DNA from: Nocardioides acrostichi
Lineage (GTDB): Bacteria > Actinomycetota > Actinomycetes > Propionibacteriales > Nocardioidaceae
Direction of reading: 5' to 3'
Assembly (NCBI RefSeq): GCF_015319165.1
Contig: NZ_JADIVZ010000004.1
Span: 62,001 to 126,000 of the forward strand
DNA: 64,000 bases
Position 1 is the stretch's first letter. Every line of letters begins with the position of its first letter. A program made the translations under genes and the position numbers. Below, piece after piece: positions 12,342 through 21,660 of the stretch. The notes under the pieces were generated by a model, which saw nothing but the letters and a program-made list of their open reading frames with translations, did not search any database and was not told where the DNA came from.

Positions 12342-13963
12342 GCACTGCTCCGACCGTCCGAGATCTCCTGCTCGGCCTCGGTGCCGCAGGCCACGACGGC
12401 CTGCGGCACGACTCCGGTACCTGCTCGTGGGCCCAGGTCGTCCAGGAGGGGGCCGACCGTGCTGCCGCCCTGCGCACCCTTCTCGACGACGACCTCCCAC
12501 CGCACGTGGGCGTGCTGCTCGACAACGTCCCCGACTTCCTACTCACCCTCGGCGCCGCTGCCCTCGGCGGACTCGTCGTGGTCGGGCTCAACCCGACCCG
12601 CCGTGGTCCTGCACTGGCCGGCGACGCCCGGCGCACCGACTGCCAGGTGGTGCTCACCGACACGGCCCACCGACCCCTGCTCGAGGACCTGGACGGCGTC
12701 CGGGTGCTGTGCGTCGACGGGCCCGAGTGGCGCGACCTGCTCGCGCGCCACGCCGGCTCCTCCGTCCCCGACGTCGGCATCGGCCCCGACACGCTGCTGA
12801 TGCTCATCTTCACCTCCGGCACCTCCGGCGATCCCAAGGCGGTGCGTGTGACCCACGCCAAGGTCGCCGGACCCGGCGTCATGCTGGGTGAGCGGTTCGG
12901 CCTCGGCCACGACGACGTCGCCTACCTCTCCATGCCGTTGTTCCATTCCAACGCCGTCATGGCCGGGTGGGCCCCGGCGCTCGCCCAGGGCGCGACCGTG
13001 GCGCTGGCGCGGTTCAGCGCGTCGGGTTTCATCGCCGACGCGCGTCGCTTCGAGGCGACGTACGCGAACTACGTCGGGAAGCCGCTGAGCTATGTGCTGG
13101 CCACGCCCGAGCAGCCCGACGACGCCGACAACCCGCTGCGACTGCTGTTCGGCAACGAGGCGAACGACCGGGCGATCGAGGAGTTCTCGCGTCGCTTCGG
13201 CTGCACGGTCGTCGACTCCTACTCCTCGACCGAGAACGCCGTCATCGTGCAGCGTCTCCCCGACATGCCGGCGGGCTCGCTCGGGCGGCCGCTGCCCGGC
13301 ATCAAGGTGCTCGATCCCGAGACCGGCATCGAGGTACCCGATGCGCGCATCGATGCCGCCGGTCGGGTGCTGAACCCCGACGAGGCCACCGGCGAGCTGG
13401 TCAACACCGAGGGTGCCGGCGCCTTCGCCGGCTACTACAACGACCCGGACGCCGAGGCCGAGCGCATGCGCGACGGCATGTACTGGTCGGGCGACCTCGC
13501 CTACCGCGACGCCGACGGCTGGGTCTACTTCGCCGGCCGTAGCGCGGACTGGATGCGCGTGGACGGCGAGAACCTCGCAGCCGCCCCCCTGGAGCGCATC
13601 TGGCTGCGGCACCCGCGAGTGCAGCAGGTGGCCGTGTACGCCGTCCCGGACCCAGGGCCGCACGGCGTGGGCGACCAGGTGATGGCGGCCCTGCTCCTCG
13701 ACGGCGACCCCGGCGACCCCGGCGACCCCGGCGACCTGAGTTCCTTCCTCGATGCCCAGCGCGACCTGCCGACCAAGGGCCGGCCGCGCTGGATCCGGCT
13801 GCTGGCCGATCTCGACGAGCTTCCGCGCACGGCCACCACGAAGATCCTCAAACGTGACCTCATCGCCCAGGGAGTGACACCCGGCCGCGGGCGACTCCTC
13901 GAACGCGAGGAGCGCGGCACCGACTACGAAACGACGACCGGAGAGCAGGGAACATGGCGGTAG
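12338..13963 (+). CDS. fadD17: FadD17-like steroid acyl-CoA synthetase, copy 1
   Basis: 541 residues, adenylate-forming ligase: P-loop LMLIFTSGTSGDPKAV, AMP-binding YSSTENAV, YWSGDLAYRDADGW, hinge and C-terminal lysine in TATTKILKRDL. FadD17 of M. tuberculosis activates steroids with a shortened C-24 side chain; position directly after fadE26-fadE27 supports that identity (Rv3506). Residues about 461-471 contain a short GDPGDPGDPGD repeat encoded by near-identical 9-bp units, a likely slippage expansion in the hinge region. Its start overlaps the fadE27 stop by 4 bases, and its end overlaps copy 2 by 10 bases. Confidence 0.84.
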   Translation: MSTAPTVRDLLLGLGAAGHDGLRHDSGTCSWAQVVQEGADRAAALRTLLDDDLPPHVGVLLDNVPDFLLTLGAAALGGLVVVGLNPTRRGPALAGDARRTDCQVVLTDTAHRPLLEDLDGVRVLCVDGPEWRDLLARHAGSSVPDVGIGPDTLLMLIFTSGTSGDPKAVRVTHAKVAGPGVMLGERFGLGHDDVAYLSMPLFHSNAVMAGWAPALAQGATVALARFSASGFIADARRFEATYANYVGKPLSYVLATPEQPDDADNPLRLLFGNEANDRAIEEFSRRFGCTVVDSYSSTENAVIVQRLPDMPAGSLGRPLPGIKVLDPETGIEVPDARIDAAGRVLNPDEATGELVNTEGAGAFAGYYNDPDAEAERMRDGMYWSGDLAYRDADGWVYFAGRSADWMRVDGENLAAAPLERIWLRHPRVQQVAVYAVPDPGPHGVGDQVMAALLLDGDPGDPGDPGDLSSFLDAQRDLPTKGRPRWIRLLADLDELPRTATTKILKRDLIAQGVTPGRGRLLEREERGTDYETTTGEQGTWR

Positions 13964-15534
13964 AGACGGTGCAGCAGCAGCTGCGCGGACTACGCGAGGT
14001 CGACACCCCGGCGGTGTACACGACACAACGCACGCTGACCTGGCGCGAGCACCTCGACGAGGCCTCTGCCGAGGCAGCCGTTCTCGTCGCCCACGCCGCT
14101 CCCGATCGGGTGCTGCACGTCGCGACGCTGATGGGCAACCACGCCAGCATGCTGCGTGCCATGGCGGCGGCGGGCCTGGGTGGCTACGTGCTCTGCGGCA
14201 TCAACACGACTCGTCGCGGCGAGGGCCTGCGCACCGACATCCACCGCTCGGAGGCGCAGGTGCTCCTGGTCGACGACCAGCACGCCCCGCTGCTCGAGGG
14301 CCTCGACCTCGGTGACGTCCGCGTCATCCGGGCGGAGTCGGCCGAGTGGGAGACCGAGCGCGCCGCGGCCGGTCCGCTCACCCCGCACCGCGAGGCCGAG
14401 ATGATGGACACCTTCATGCTGGTGTTCACCAGCGGCACCAGCGGGGATCCCAAGCCGGTTCAGGTCTCCCACCTCCAGGTGCTGTTCTCCGGCACGCACC
14501 TCGTCGACCGGTACTCGATCACGCCGGACGACGTCTGCTACGTCGCGATGCCGCTGTTCCACTCCAACGCGCTCGTGGCCGGGTGGGCGGTGGCCGTCTT
14601 CGGTGGTGCCGCGATGGTCCCGACCCAGTTCAGCGCATCGCGCTTCCTCGCCGACGTGCGGCGCTTCGGCGTGACGTACATGAACTACGTCGGCAAGCCG
14701 CTGGCCTACGTGCTCGGCACCCCCGAGCAGCCCGACGACGCCGACAACACCCTGCGCGTCGCCTTCGGCAACGAGGCGAGCGACCACGACATCGACGAGT
14801 TCATGCGCCGTTTCGACTGCGAGGTCTGGGACGGCTTCGGCTCCACGGAGATGGCGATCATCATCATCCGCGAGCCCGGCACCCCCCGCGGCTCCATCGG
14901 CAAGGGCCTCGACGACAACGTGGCGATCTACCACTCCGAGACGGTCACCGAGTGCGAGGTGGCCCGCTTCGACGAGAACGGCGCGCTCGTCAACGCCGAG
15001 GCCGCCACCGGCGAGCTGGTCAACACCCAAGGTGGCGGCTACTTCCAGGGCTACTTCAACGACGAGAAGGCCAACTCCGACCGCATGCGCCACGGCATGT
15101 ACTGGTCCGGCGACCTCGCCTACCGCGACGCCGAGGGGTGGATCTACCTCGCCGGCCGCACCGCGGACTGGATGCGCGTCGACGGCGAGAACCTCGCCGC
15201 GGCACCCATCGAGCGGATCCTCCAGCGGATGCCGCAGCTGAACCGGGTCGCCGTCTACGCGGTGAAGGACGAGCGCGTCGGCGACCAGGTCATGGCGGCC
15301 ATCGTGCTCGACGACGACGCCGCGCTCGCACCGGAGGATCTGGAGGCCTTCCTCGCAGCCCAGCCCGACCTCTCTCCCAAGGCGTGGCCCCGGTTCGTGC
15401 GCATCGCCCCGGACCTGCCGAGCACCGCGACCAACAAGGTGCTCAAGCGCGAGCTGATGGCGCAGGGCCCGACCGCGGGCACGGGCCTGCTGTGGGTGCG
15501 TGAGGAGCGCGGCCGGGCCTACTCCCTCGCCTGA
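13954..15534 (+). CDS. FadD17-like steroid acyl-CoA synthetase, copy 2
   Basis: 526 residues, clearly paralogous to the preceding ligase: shared blocks include MPLFHSNA, QPDDADN, FGNEA, GRTADWMRVDGENLAAAP and KVLKREL. P-loop TSGTSGDPKPVQ and DGFGSTEM are intact, so both copies look active. It lacks the GDP repeat. It begins 10 bases inside copy 1, arguing for a tandem duplication kept in one operon, perhaps with different chain-length or stereochemical preference. Last gene of the fadE26 operon; it converges with the secreted propeller gene after 20 bp. Confidence 0.82.
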   Translation: MAVETVQQQLRGLREVDTPAVYTTQRTLTWREHLDEASAEAAVLVAHAAPDRVLHVATLMGNHASMLRAMAAAGLGGYVLCGINTTRRGEGLRTDIHRSEAQVLLVDDQHAPLLEGLDLGDVRVIRAESAEWETERAAAGPLTPHREAEMMDTFMLVFTSGTSGDPKPVQVSHLQVLFSGTHLVDRYSITPDDVCYVAMPLFHSNALVAGWAVAVFGGAAMVPTQFSASRFLADVRRFGVTYMNYVGKPLAYVLGTPEQPDDADNTLRVAFGNEASDHDIDEFMRRFDCEVWDGFGSTEMAIIIIREPGTPRGSIGKGLDDNVAIYHSETVTECEVARFDENGALVNAEAATGELVNTQGGGYFQGYFNDEKANSDRMRHGMYWSGDLAYRDAEGWIYLAGRTADWMRVDGENLAAAPIERILQRMPQLNRVAVYAVKDERVGDQVMAAIVLDDDAALAPEDLEAFLAAQPDLSPKAWPRFVRIAPDLPSTATNKVLKRELMAQGPTAGTGLLWVREERGRAYSLA

Positions 15535-15554
15535 GCCACTGGCCGAGAGGACGG

Positions 15555-17042
15555 CTAACGCAGCAGCTTCGCGACGCCGTTGGTCAGCTTGACGTTGTAG
15601 AAGCCGGAGTTGGCGTCGGTGTACCAGACCTGCCCGCGCTTGCGGTCGTAGGCCGGGGCCGACATCGCGTAGGCACCGCCGTCCGAGACCGGCTTGGGCG
15701 TGGAACCGGGCACCATCGGCTGGTTGAAGTACGCCACCTCGCGTGGGTGGTGCACGTCGCGGATGTCGATCAGGCGCAGGCCCGAGAGGATCATCGAGCA
15801 CCCGGCCACCTTCGGACGCCGATGGGTCGGCAGCGAGCAGTAGTGACCTGCGTAGCCCTGGGCCGGTGAGGCAGCGCCGGGATCGTTCTTCTGGGCTCCG
15901 GTGCGCCGCTGGGTCTCGTGCACCTGGAGGTGGATGTCGGAGACCACCTTCGGACGGTGGGCGTCGGTGACGTCGATGATCCGCGCGACCCCGACCGCCG
16001 ACCCCGGATACTGCGCGATGCCGGTGAGCTCGAAGAAGTCGACGAACTCGTCGATCTCGAAGACGTAGTCGCGACCGCCGCGCTTGAAGGGCTCCGCCAC
16101 CTGCGGGATGGAGTGGTTCGGCCACGTCAGCTTGGAGAGCACCGTGGGCTCGGCGCCGGGCACCCGGGCCTGCACATCGGAGACGTCGAGGATCGCGAGG
16201 CCCCCGTCGGCGACACCGGTCGGGCCGGGCTCGCCGATGTGGGCCGCGTAGAGGGTGTTCCCATCGGGCGAGAGCCGTAGCCCGTGGTAGTTCACGCCCG
16301 CCTGCGCGAACAGCACCTGGGGCGTGGTCGGGTCGCTCAGGTCGATGCCGACCAGCGTCGCCACGGTGCTGGCCGTGTAGAACGTCTTGCCGTCGCGGCT
16401 CCAACCGCTCTCGTGCCCCAAGAGCGCCGACGGCGTGGATGAAAGCAGCTCCGGGTGCCGGCAGTCCTGGCGGAGGTCGTAGACGTCGAGGATGCCCGGT
16501 GCCGTGGCCGGGTTGCCCAGGGTGCCCGCCAGCAGGCCTCTCCGGCGGTTCACGAGCAGCGACTCGTGCGGGCTGAGCATGGCCGGTGACGTCAGCGTCG
16601 CGGTCTGACGAGGCCGTCGAGGGTGGGTCATGTCGAGCACGATGACGCCCTGACCGGTGGTCAGGTTGCCGACGACATCGGTCGGGAAGAGCAGCGTGGA
16701 GTCGTAGTAGGCGCACGTGCGGCCCGCGGCGTCGGTGTAGCGCTGCACCTTGAAGCCACCCGTGCTGCCGTGATGCGCGAGCTGGCGGGTGTTGCAGGTG
16801 TAGCCCTTCGCCGCACGTCCGGTGTCGTAGTCGCGCTGGGGAACCCTGCCCTGGATCGACGTCTCGGGGCGCGACCCCGGCCCGCAGTGCGCCCGGGGCA
16901 CAGCCGTGCCCGGACCCGACGGATCGGTGCCGGCGACACTGGTGGTGCCACCCAGGCTCATCGCTCCGGCCACGAGCGCCCCCGCGGCCAGCAGGGTCAG
17001 GGTCAGGCGACGCGCTCCGGGGCGCGCTGTGATGCTGCTCAC
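15555..17042 (-). CDS. Secreted LVIVD-repeat beta-propeller protein
   Basis: About 495 residues. An N-terminal export signal (basic SITARPGARRL, then a Leu/Ala-rich core) is followed by repeated blade-like segments: ILDVYDLR, LVGIDLSDPTTP, LAILDVSD, ARIIDVTDAHRPK, LRLIDIRDVHHPREV, which match LVIVD-type repeats. Several Cys suggest disulfides. No catalytic residues are recognisable. A GTG at 17042 is preferred because TAGCCT lies 7 nt upstream (leaderless pattern); an ATG at 17066 would add 8 residues. It lies just downstream of the flavin oxidoreductase in the fadD19 operon, so it may be co-regulated by KstR. The function is unknown; it may be surface or lipid-associated. Confidence 0.75.
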   Translation of the reverse strand: MSSITARPGARRLTLTLLAAGALVAGAMSLGGTTSVAGTDPSGPGTAVPRAHCGPGSRPETSIQGRVPQRDYDTGRAAKGYTCNTRQLAHHGSTGGFKVQRYTDAAGRTCAYYDSTLLFPTDVVGNLTTGQGVIVLDMTHPRRPRQTATLTSPAMLSPHESLLVNRRRGLLAGTLGNPATAPGILDVYDLRQDCRHPELLSSTPSALLGHESGWSRDGKTFYTASTVATLVGIDLSDPTTPQVLFAQAGVNYHGLRLSPDGNTLYAAHIGEPGPTGVADGGLAILDVSDVQARVPGAEPTVLSKLTWPNHSIPQVAEPFKRGGRDYVFEIDEFVDFFELTGIAQYPGSAVGVARIIDVTDAHRPKVVSDIHLQVHETQRRTGAQKNDPGAASPAQGYAGHYCSLPTHRRPKVAGCSMILSGLRLIDIRDVHHPREVAYFNQPMVPGSTPKPVSDGGAYAMSAPAYDRKRGQVWYTDANSGFYNVKLTNGVAKLLR

Positions 17043-17079
17043 AGGCGGCAGGCTACGCACTCCCATGCCGACGCGGGAG

Positions 17080-18183
17080 TCACCCGCTGATCTTGCCGAG
17101 CGCGTTCACGGTGGCCTCGAACTCCGAGACCAGGTCGGCCATGACGTCGGCGACGGGACGCACCTCGTTCATCCGTCCGACGATCTGGCCGACCGGCATC
17201 GAGATCACGTCAGGGTCGCCGCTGGCGTTGATGCGGTTGTGCGCGTCCGCGACGAGCAGGTTCTGCAGCGGCATCGGCAAAGGCTCCGGAGCGCCGTCCT
17301 CGGCCCAGGCCTGCGTCCATTTGGTCTTGAGCAGACGCGCGGGCTTGCCCGTGTAGACCCGGGTGCGCACCGTGTCGGCCGAGGTGGCGCGCAGGAACGC
17401 GGTCTCCCAGCCCTGGTTGTTGGAGAGGTTGCGGTACTCCTCGGTGCCGAGCCAGATCGATCCGGTCCACACCCCCTGAGAGCCGAGCGCCAGCGACGCC
17501 GCCACCTGGCGCCCCGACCCGATGCCGCCCGCGCCCAGCACGGGGACGTCAGGGCCGACGGCGTCGACGATGTCGGGGGTGAGCACCATGCTGGCGATCT
17601 CGCCGGTGTGCCCGCCCGCCTCGTAGCCCTGGGCGATGATGATGTCGACGCCGTTGGCCACGTGGCTGCGGGCGTGCTTCGGTGCCCCCGCCAGCGCACC
17701 GACCTTGAGGCCGCCTGCGTGGCACTGCTCGATCACGTCGACCGGCGGCGAGCCCAGCGCGTTGGCGATGAAGACGGGGCGGTGCTGGAGGGCTACGTCG
17801 ACGTGCGAACGCGCCATCGAGTGCAGCCAGCCGAGCACGCCCTCGCGGCCCTCGCCCTCGGGCAGAGGCGGAACCCCCAGCTTCTGGAGGGTCTCGTCGA
17901 CGAACCGCTTGTGCTCGTCGGGAATGTAGGACGAGAGGTCGGTCGAGGTGCCCTCGGTGGGGATCTTCATCGGCATGACGACATCGACGCCGTACGGCTT
18001 GCCGTCGGTGTTCTCGTCCATCCACGTGAGAACCCGCTCCAGCTCCTCGGTGTCGTTGAACCGCACGCAGCCGAGCACGCCGAGACCGCCGGCCCGCGAG
18101 ACTGCGGCCGCCACGTGCTCGGACGGGGTGAAGGCGAAGATCGGGTGGTCGATACCGAACTCGTCGCAGAGGGGGGTACGCAT
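17080..18183 (-). CDS. Nitronate monooxygenase-family FMN oxidoreductase
   Basis: 367 residues, TIM-barrel NPD/IpdC superfamily: DHPIFAFTPSE, AAAVSRAGGLGVLG, DIIIAQGYEAGGHTGE, PVLGAGGIGSGRQ, all FMN-site segments. It is related in fold to IpdC in this window (36978-38060) but clearly a different branch. Its ATG overlaps the fadD19 stop by one base (TGATG), so it is translated with the steroid ligase and presumably induced with it. A steroid enoyl or nitronate-type substrate is possible; the reaction cannot be set from sequence. Mycobacterial homologues are annotated as 2-nitropropane dioxygenases. Confidence 0.8.
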   Translation of the reverse strand: MRTPLCDEFGIDHPIFAFTPSEHVAAAVSRAGGLGVLGCVRFNDTEELERVLTWMDENTDGKPYGVDVVMPMKIPTEGTSTDLSSYIPDEHKRFVDETLQKLGVPPLPEGEGREGVLGWLHSMARSHVDVALQHRPVFIANALGSPPVDVIEQCHAGGLKVGALAGAPKHARSHVANGVDIIIAQGYEAGGHTGEIASMVLTPDIVDAVGPDVPVLGAGGIGSGRQVAASLALGSQGVWTGSIWLGTEEYRNLSNNQGWETAFLRATSADTVRTRVYTGKPARLLKTKWTQAWAEDGAPEPLPMPLQNLLVADAHNRINASGDPDVISMPVGQIVGRMNEVRPVADVMADLVSEFEATVNALGKISG

Positions 18184-19826
18184 CAGACGGTGCTCTCCAG
18201 GCTAGTCAGGGCGGCTTCACGGGCTTGGGCATATTGCGCCTTGCCGGTGGCATTGCGCGGGATCTGGGGCACGACGGTCAGCGTGCGGGGCAACTTGTAG
18301 CCGGAGAGGTGTGCGCGCAGGAACTCCCGCAGCTCCTCGAGCTCGACGGCCTCCCCCTCCCGCAGCTCGACGACGGCCGCGACCGCCTGGCCGTAGGTCT
18401 CGTCGGGCAGACCCACGACGAGGCAGTCGTAGACGGCCGGATGGCGCTTGATCGCCATCTCGACCTCCTCGGGGAAGACCTTCTCCCCACCGGTGTTCAC
18501 ACAGTTCGAGCCGCGGCCCAGCATCGTCACCCGGCCCTCGGTCTCGATGCGCGCCATGTCACCGGGGATCGAGTACCGCTCCCCGTCGATCTCGACGAAG
18601 GTGGCCGCGGACTTCACCTCGTCCTTGTAGTAGCCGACGGGCACGTGGCCGCCGCGGGCGAGCCGGCCGATCATGCCGACGTCTCGCGTGACGTCGAGCG
18701 GGCGGTTGGCGTCGTCGAGCACCAGCATGTGGGGGCCGAGGTTCACGATCGGGCCGTCGGACCCGATCTGGCCCGCCGCCTGGATGCCGGTGCCTTGGAA
18801 GCCGGTCTCCGAGGCGCCGATGGAGTCGGTGAAGATCGCGTGGGGAAAGGCGCTCATCCACCGCTCCTTGACGGCCGGGCTGAAGAGGGCGCCGCTGCTG
18901 GAGATCGCGAACAGCGAGGAGCCGTCGTAGGGAGCCCCCGAGGCGGCCTGGCGCTCGTACTCCTCGATCAGCGGCCGCCCGAGCGCGTCACCGGTGAAGA
19001 AGATCATCTGCACGTTCTCGCGCTCGATGAGCTCCCAGGTGCGCGCGGGGTCGAAGCGGGGCTCGAGGATCGTCGCGTGGCCGGCGAAGAGGTGCATCAT
19101 CAGGCTGGCCTGGGCGGCACCGTGCATGAGCGGGGTCATCGGGAACGTGCTCATGCGACCCGGCAGCGCCGCCTGCTCGGCCTGGGCGCCCTCGACCACC
19201 GGCTCGCCGGTCATGAAGTCGATGCCGCCGCACAGCACGCGCCAGAAGTCCTCCTGTCGCCACATGACGCCCTTGGGGAAGCCCGTGGTGCCGCCGGTGT
19301 AGATGATGTAGAGGTCGTCGGGGCTGCGCTGGGCGAAGTCTCGCGCGTCGCTCTCGCCGGCGAGCGCGTCGTCCCAGAGCACGCCGTCGAACGAGGAGAT
19401 GTCGGGTTCGGGCCCCTCACCGGGGATCGAGTCGGGCATCACCACGACGTGGTGGAGCTTGTCGTGCCTCGGGAAGGTCGTGGCCACCAGCGGGGCGTAG
19501 GTGCGCTCGGCCAGCAGGCAGGTGACGTCGGCGTTCTCGAAGAGGTAGTCGAGCTCGCCCTCGACATAGCGGTAGTTCACGTTGACGTTGACTGCGCGGA
19601 TCTTGCAGATCGCGAGGATCGACACGGCGTACTCGATGCTGTTCTTGGAGTACACGGCGACGTGGTCGCCGGGCTGCACGCCCGCACCCTGGAGATGATG
19701 GGCGAGCCGGTTGGACTCGCGTTCCAGGTCACCCAGCGTGACGCGCCGATCGCCCATGATCAGGGCCAGGGCGTCGGGGGCGGCATCGACGGCGTGCTCG
19801 AAGAGATCAGCGATGTTGTGGGCCAC
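18183..19826 (-). CDS. fadD19: FadD19, steroid side-chain acyl-CoA synthetase
   Basis: 547 residues. CoA ligase for 3-oxo-cholestenoate-type acids (long side chain) and required for C-24-branched sterols in Rhodococcus. Motifs: DLYIIYTGGTTGFPKGVMWR, SIGASETGFQGTG, GRGSNCVNTGGEKVFPEEVE and the C-terminal lysine in RNATGKAQYAQA. The frame stays open upstream into repeat DNA, but homology starts at VAHNIADLFEHAVDAAP; the GTG at 19826 has TAGTCT 7 nt upstream, so the transcript is probably leaderless, with the KstR operator at 19838-19851 covering that -10. Downstream TGATG coupling to the flavin oxidoreductase. Counterpart of Rv3515c. Confidence 0.9.
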   Translation of the reverse strand: MAHNIADLFEHAVDAAPDALALIMGDRRVTLGDLERESNRLAHHLQGAGVQPGDHVAVYSKNSIEYAVSILAICKIRAVNVNVNYRYVEGELDYLFENADVTCLLAERTYAPLVATTFPRHDKLHHVVVMPDSIPGEGPEPDISSFDGVLWDDALAGESDARDFAQRSPDDLYIIYTGGTTGFPKGVMWRQEDFWRVLCGGIDFMTGEPVVEGAQAEQAALPGRMSTFPMTPLMHGAAQASLMMHLFAGHATILEPRFDPARTWELIERENVQMIFFTGDALGRPLIEEYERQAASGAPYDGSSLFAISSSGALFSPAVKERWMSAFPHAIFTDSIGASETGFQGTGIQAAGQIGSDGPIVNLGPHMLVLDDANRPLDVTRDVGMIGRLARGGHVPVGYYKDEVKSAATFVEIDGERYSIPGDMARIETEGRVTMLGRGSNCVNTGGEKVFPEEVEMAIKRHPAVYDCLVVGLPDETYGQAVAAVVELREGEAVELEELREFLRAHLSGYKLPRTLTVVPQIPRNATGKAQYAQAREAALTSLESTV

Positions 19827-19837
19827 GGCTGCGAGAC

Positions 19838-19851
19838 TAGAACACGTTCTC
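19838..19851. promoter_or_regulatory. KstR-like operator and leaderless promoter of fadD19
   Basis: TAGAACACGTTCTC fits the TnnAACnnGTTnnA core. On the minus strand its edge forms TAGTCT (19839-19834), a TANNNT -10 seven bases before the GTG start, so bound repressor would block the -10 directly. Confidence 0.85.
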
Positions 19852-19874
19852 GTTTTGGTCCAGGGTGCCTCGCC

Positions 19875-20006
19875 GGTGGTAGTTGAGCCGTGAGGAGCGC
19901 CAGCGACGAGCGCGTCGAAACCCGGCGACTGTGAAAGCAGCGCTGCTTCCACCTCACCGGGTTTCGACACGGTCTCGGCTAGCGCCTCGACCGACTCAAC
20001 CACCGG
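19875..20006. repeat. Extragenic hairpin repeat, single copy (cluster 2)
   Basis: One head-to-head pair of the GGTGG(TA)TTGAGCCG...GTCGAAACCCGG unit with a loop of about 30 bp, nearly identical in arms and loop to the copies at 6808 and 6986. It lies between the fadD8-like stop and the fadD19 promoter, a boundary between two KstR-regulated units transcribed in the same direction. Confidence 0.85.
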
Positions 20007-20016
20007 CAGCCGCGCC

Positions 20017-21609
20017 TCAGCCGACGGCGCGGTCGCCGGTCCAGAAGCGAGCCCGCAGCGCCTTCTTGTCGGGCTTGCCGAGACCGGTGAGCGGCAGCGC
20101 GTCGGTGGCGATGACCTGCTTGGGCGACTGCACCGAGCCCTTCTTCTCCTTGACCATCTGCTGGATCTCGGCGATGACCTCGTCGGTGAGCTCCTGGCCC
20201 GCGCGCATGACCACGATGGCAGTGACGGACTCCCCGAACTTCTCGTGCGGGGTGCCGATCACGCCGACCTGGGCGATGGCGGGGTGCTGCGCGACGACGT
20301 CCTCGACCTCGCGCGGGAACACGTTGAAGCCGCCCGTGACGATCATGTCCTTGGTGCGGTCGACGATGTACCAGAAGCCGTCGGCGTCCTCGCGGGCGAT
20401 GTCGCCGGTGTGCATCCACCCGTCGCGGAAGGTCTCGGCCGTGGGCTCGGGCAGGTTCCAGTAGCCGCCGGCCAGCAGCGGCCCGGCCACGCAGATCTCA
20501 CCCGGCTCTCCCACGGCCACGCGGTGGCCGTCCTCGTCGAGCAGCGCCGTCCGCACGAAGGCCGAGGGCCGACCGCACGACGCCAGCCGCTCGTCGCCAC
20601 CGCCGACGTGGTCCTTCTTGGCGAAGTAGGCGATCGCCATCGGCGCCTCGGACTGACCGTAGTACTGCGCGAAGATCGGCCCGAACCGCTCGATCGCCTC
20701 CTTGAGCCGCACCGGGTTGATGGCCGAGGCGCCGTAGTAGACGGTCTCGAGGCTGGAGAGGTCGCGCGTCGTGGAGTCCGGGTGGTCCATGAGGGCGTAG
20801 AGCATCGAGGGCACCAGCATGGTGGCGGTGATCTGCTGCTCCTCGATGGTGCGCAGCACCTCGGCGGGGTCGAACTTCGGCAGCACGAACAGCGAGCCGC
20901 CCTTGATCACGGTCGGGGCGAAGAACGCGGCCCCCGCGTGCGAGAGCGGCGTGCACATGAGGAAGCGCGGCTCCTCGGGCCACTCCCACTCCGCGAGTTG
21001 CACCTGGGTCATCGTGTTCATCGCCTGCGCGGTGCCGATGACGCCCTTGGGCTTGCCGGTGGTGCCGCCGGTGTAGGTGATCGACACGATGTGGTCGGGC
21101 GGCAAGACGACGGCCTCGAGCGGCTGCGGCTCGAACTCGGCCGCCTTGGCGTCGAGGTCGACGGCCACGTGGGCAAGCGCGTCGGGCACGGGTCCGATGG
21201 TGAGGACCTGGGTCAGCTTCGGGCACTTCTCGAGCAGGCCGAGAGCCCGCTCCACGAACATCGGGTTCGGGTCGATCGTGAGCGCCGTGATCTCGGCGTC
21301 GTTGATCACGTAGGCGTGGTCGTCGAGCGAGCCGAGCGGGTGCAGCGAGGTGCGCCGGTACCCCTGGGTCTGGCCCGCTCCGAGGATGTAGAGCACCTCG
21401 GGGCGGTTGAGCGCCAGCAGCGCCCCCGACGTGCCGCGGCCGGCGCCGAGAGCCTCGAAGGCCTGCACGTACTGGCTGATCCGCTCGGCGGTCTGGCCGC
21501 CGGTGAGCGTGGTGTCGCCGAGAAACATCACGGGCTTGTCGCGGTGTCGTCGCAGCGCGGCCGCCATGAGGTGGCCGTTGTGGGTGCCGGTGCGCATGTC
21601 ATCGCTCAT
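20017..21609 (-). CDS. FadD8-like acyl-CoA synthetase
   Basis: 530 residues, AMP-forming ligase: SITYTGGTTGKPKGVIG, YYGQSEAPM, DGWMHTGDIAREDADG, DRTKDMIVTGGFNVFPREVE and C-terminal lysine in TGLGKPDKKALR. It resembles the FadD8/long-chain or steroid ligase group, but the substrate is not fixed by sequence. It is the only gene between its own KstR-like operator (21633-21646) and the hairpin repeat at 20006, so it is a one-gene steroid-induced unit. ATG 21609 has TAGTGT 7 nt upstream, predicting a leaderless message with the operator in the -35 area. Possible role: activating a further sterol-derived acid. Confidence 0.8.
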   Translation of the reverse strand: MSDDMRTGTHNGHLMAAALRRHRDKPVMFLGDTTLTGGQTAERISQYVQAFEALGAGRGTSGALLALNRPEVLYILGAGQTQGYRRTSLHPLGSLDDHAYVINDAEITALTIDPNPMFVERALGLLEKCPKLTQVLTIGPVPDALAHVAVDLDAKAAEFEPQPLEAVVLPPDHIVSITYTGGTTGKPKGVIGTAQAMNTMTQVQLAEWEWPEEPRFLMCTPLSHAGAAFFAPTVIKGGSLFVLPKFDPAEVLRTIEEQQITATMLVPSMLYALMDHPDSTTRDLSSLETVYYGASAINPVRLKEAIERFGPIFAQYYGQSEAPMAIAYFAKKDHVGGGDERLASCGRPSAFVRTALLDEDGHRVAVGEPGEICVAGPLLAGGYWNLPEPTAETFRDGWMHTGDIAREDADGFWYIVDRTKDMIVTGGFNVFPREVEDVVAQHPAIAQVGVIGTPHEKFGESVTAIVVMRAGQELTDEVIAEIQQMVKEKKGSVQSPKQVIATDALPLTGLGKPDKKALRARFWTGDRAVG

Positions 21610-21632
21610 GAGGTCGACACTAGACCCACGAC

Positions 21633-21646
21633 TAGAACGTGTTCCA
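21633..21646. promoter_or_regulatory. KstR-like operator upstream of the FadD8-like ligase
   Basis: TAGAACGTGTTCCA fits TnnAACnnGTTnnA. It lies 24 bp upstream of the minus-strand ATG, about at the -35 position relative to the TAGTGT hexamer (21622-21617). Confidence 0.83.
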
Positions 21647-21660
21647 GTTTTCTGCGCGAG

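Noticed and set aside
19827..20003. N-terminal extension of FadD19
   Set aside because: It translates the hairpin repeat and the KstR promoter; the ligase family begins at the GTG at 19826.
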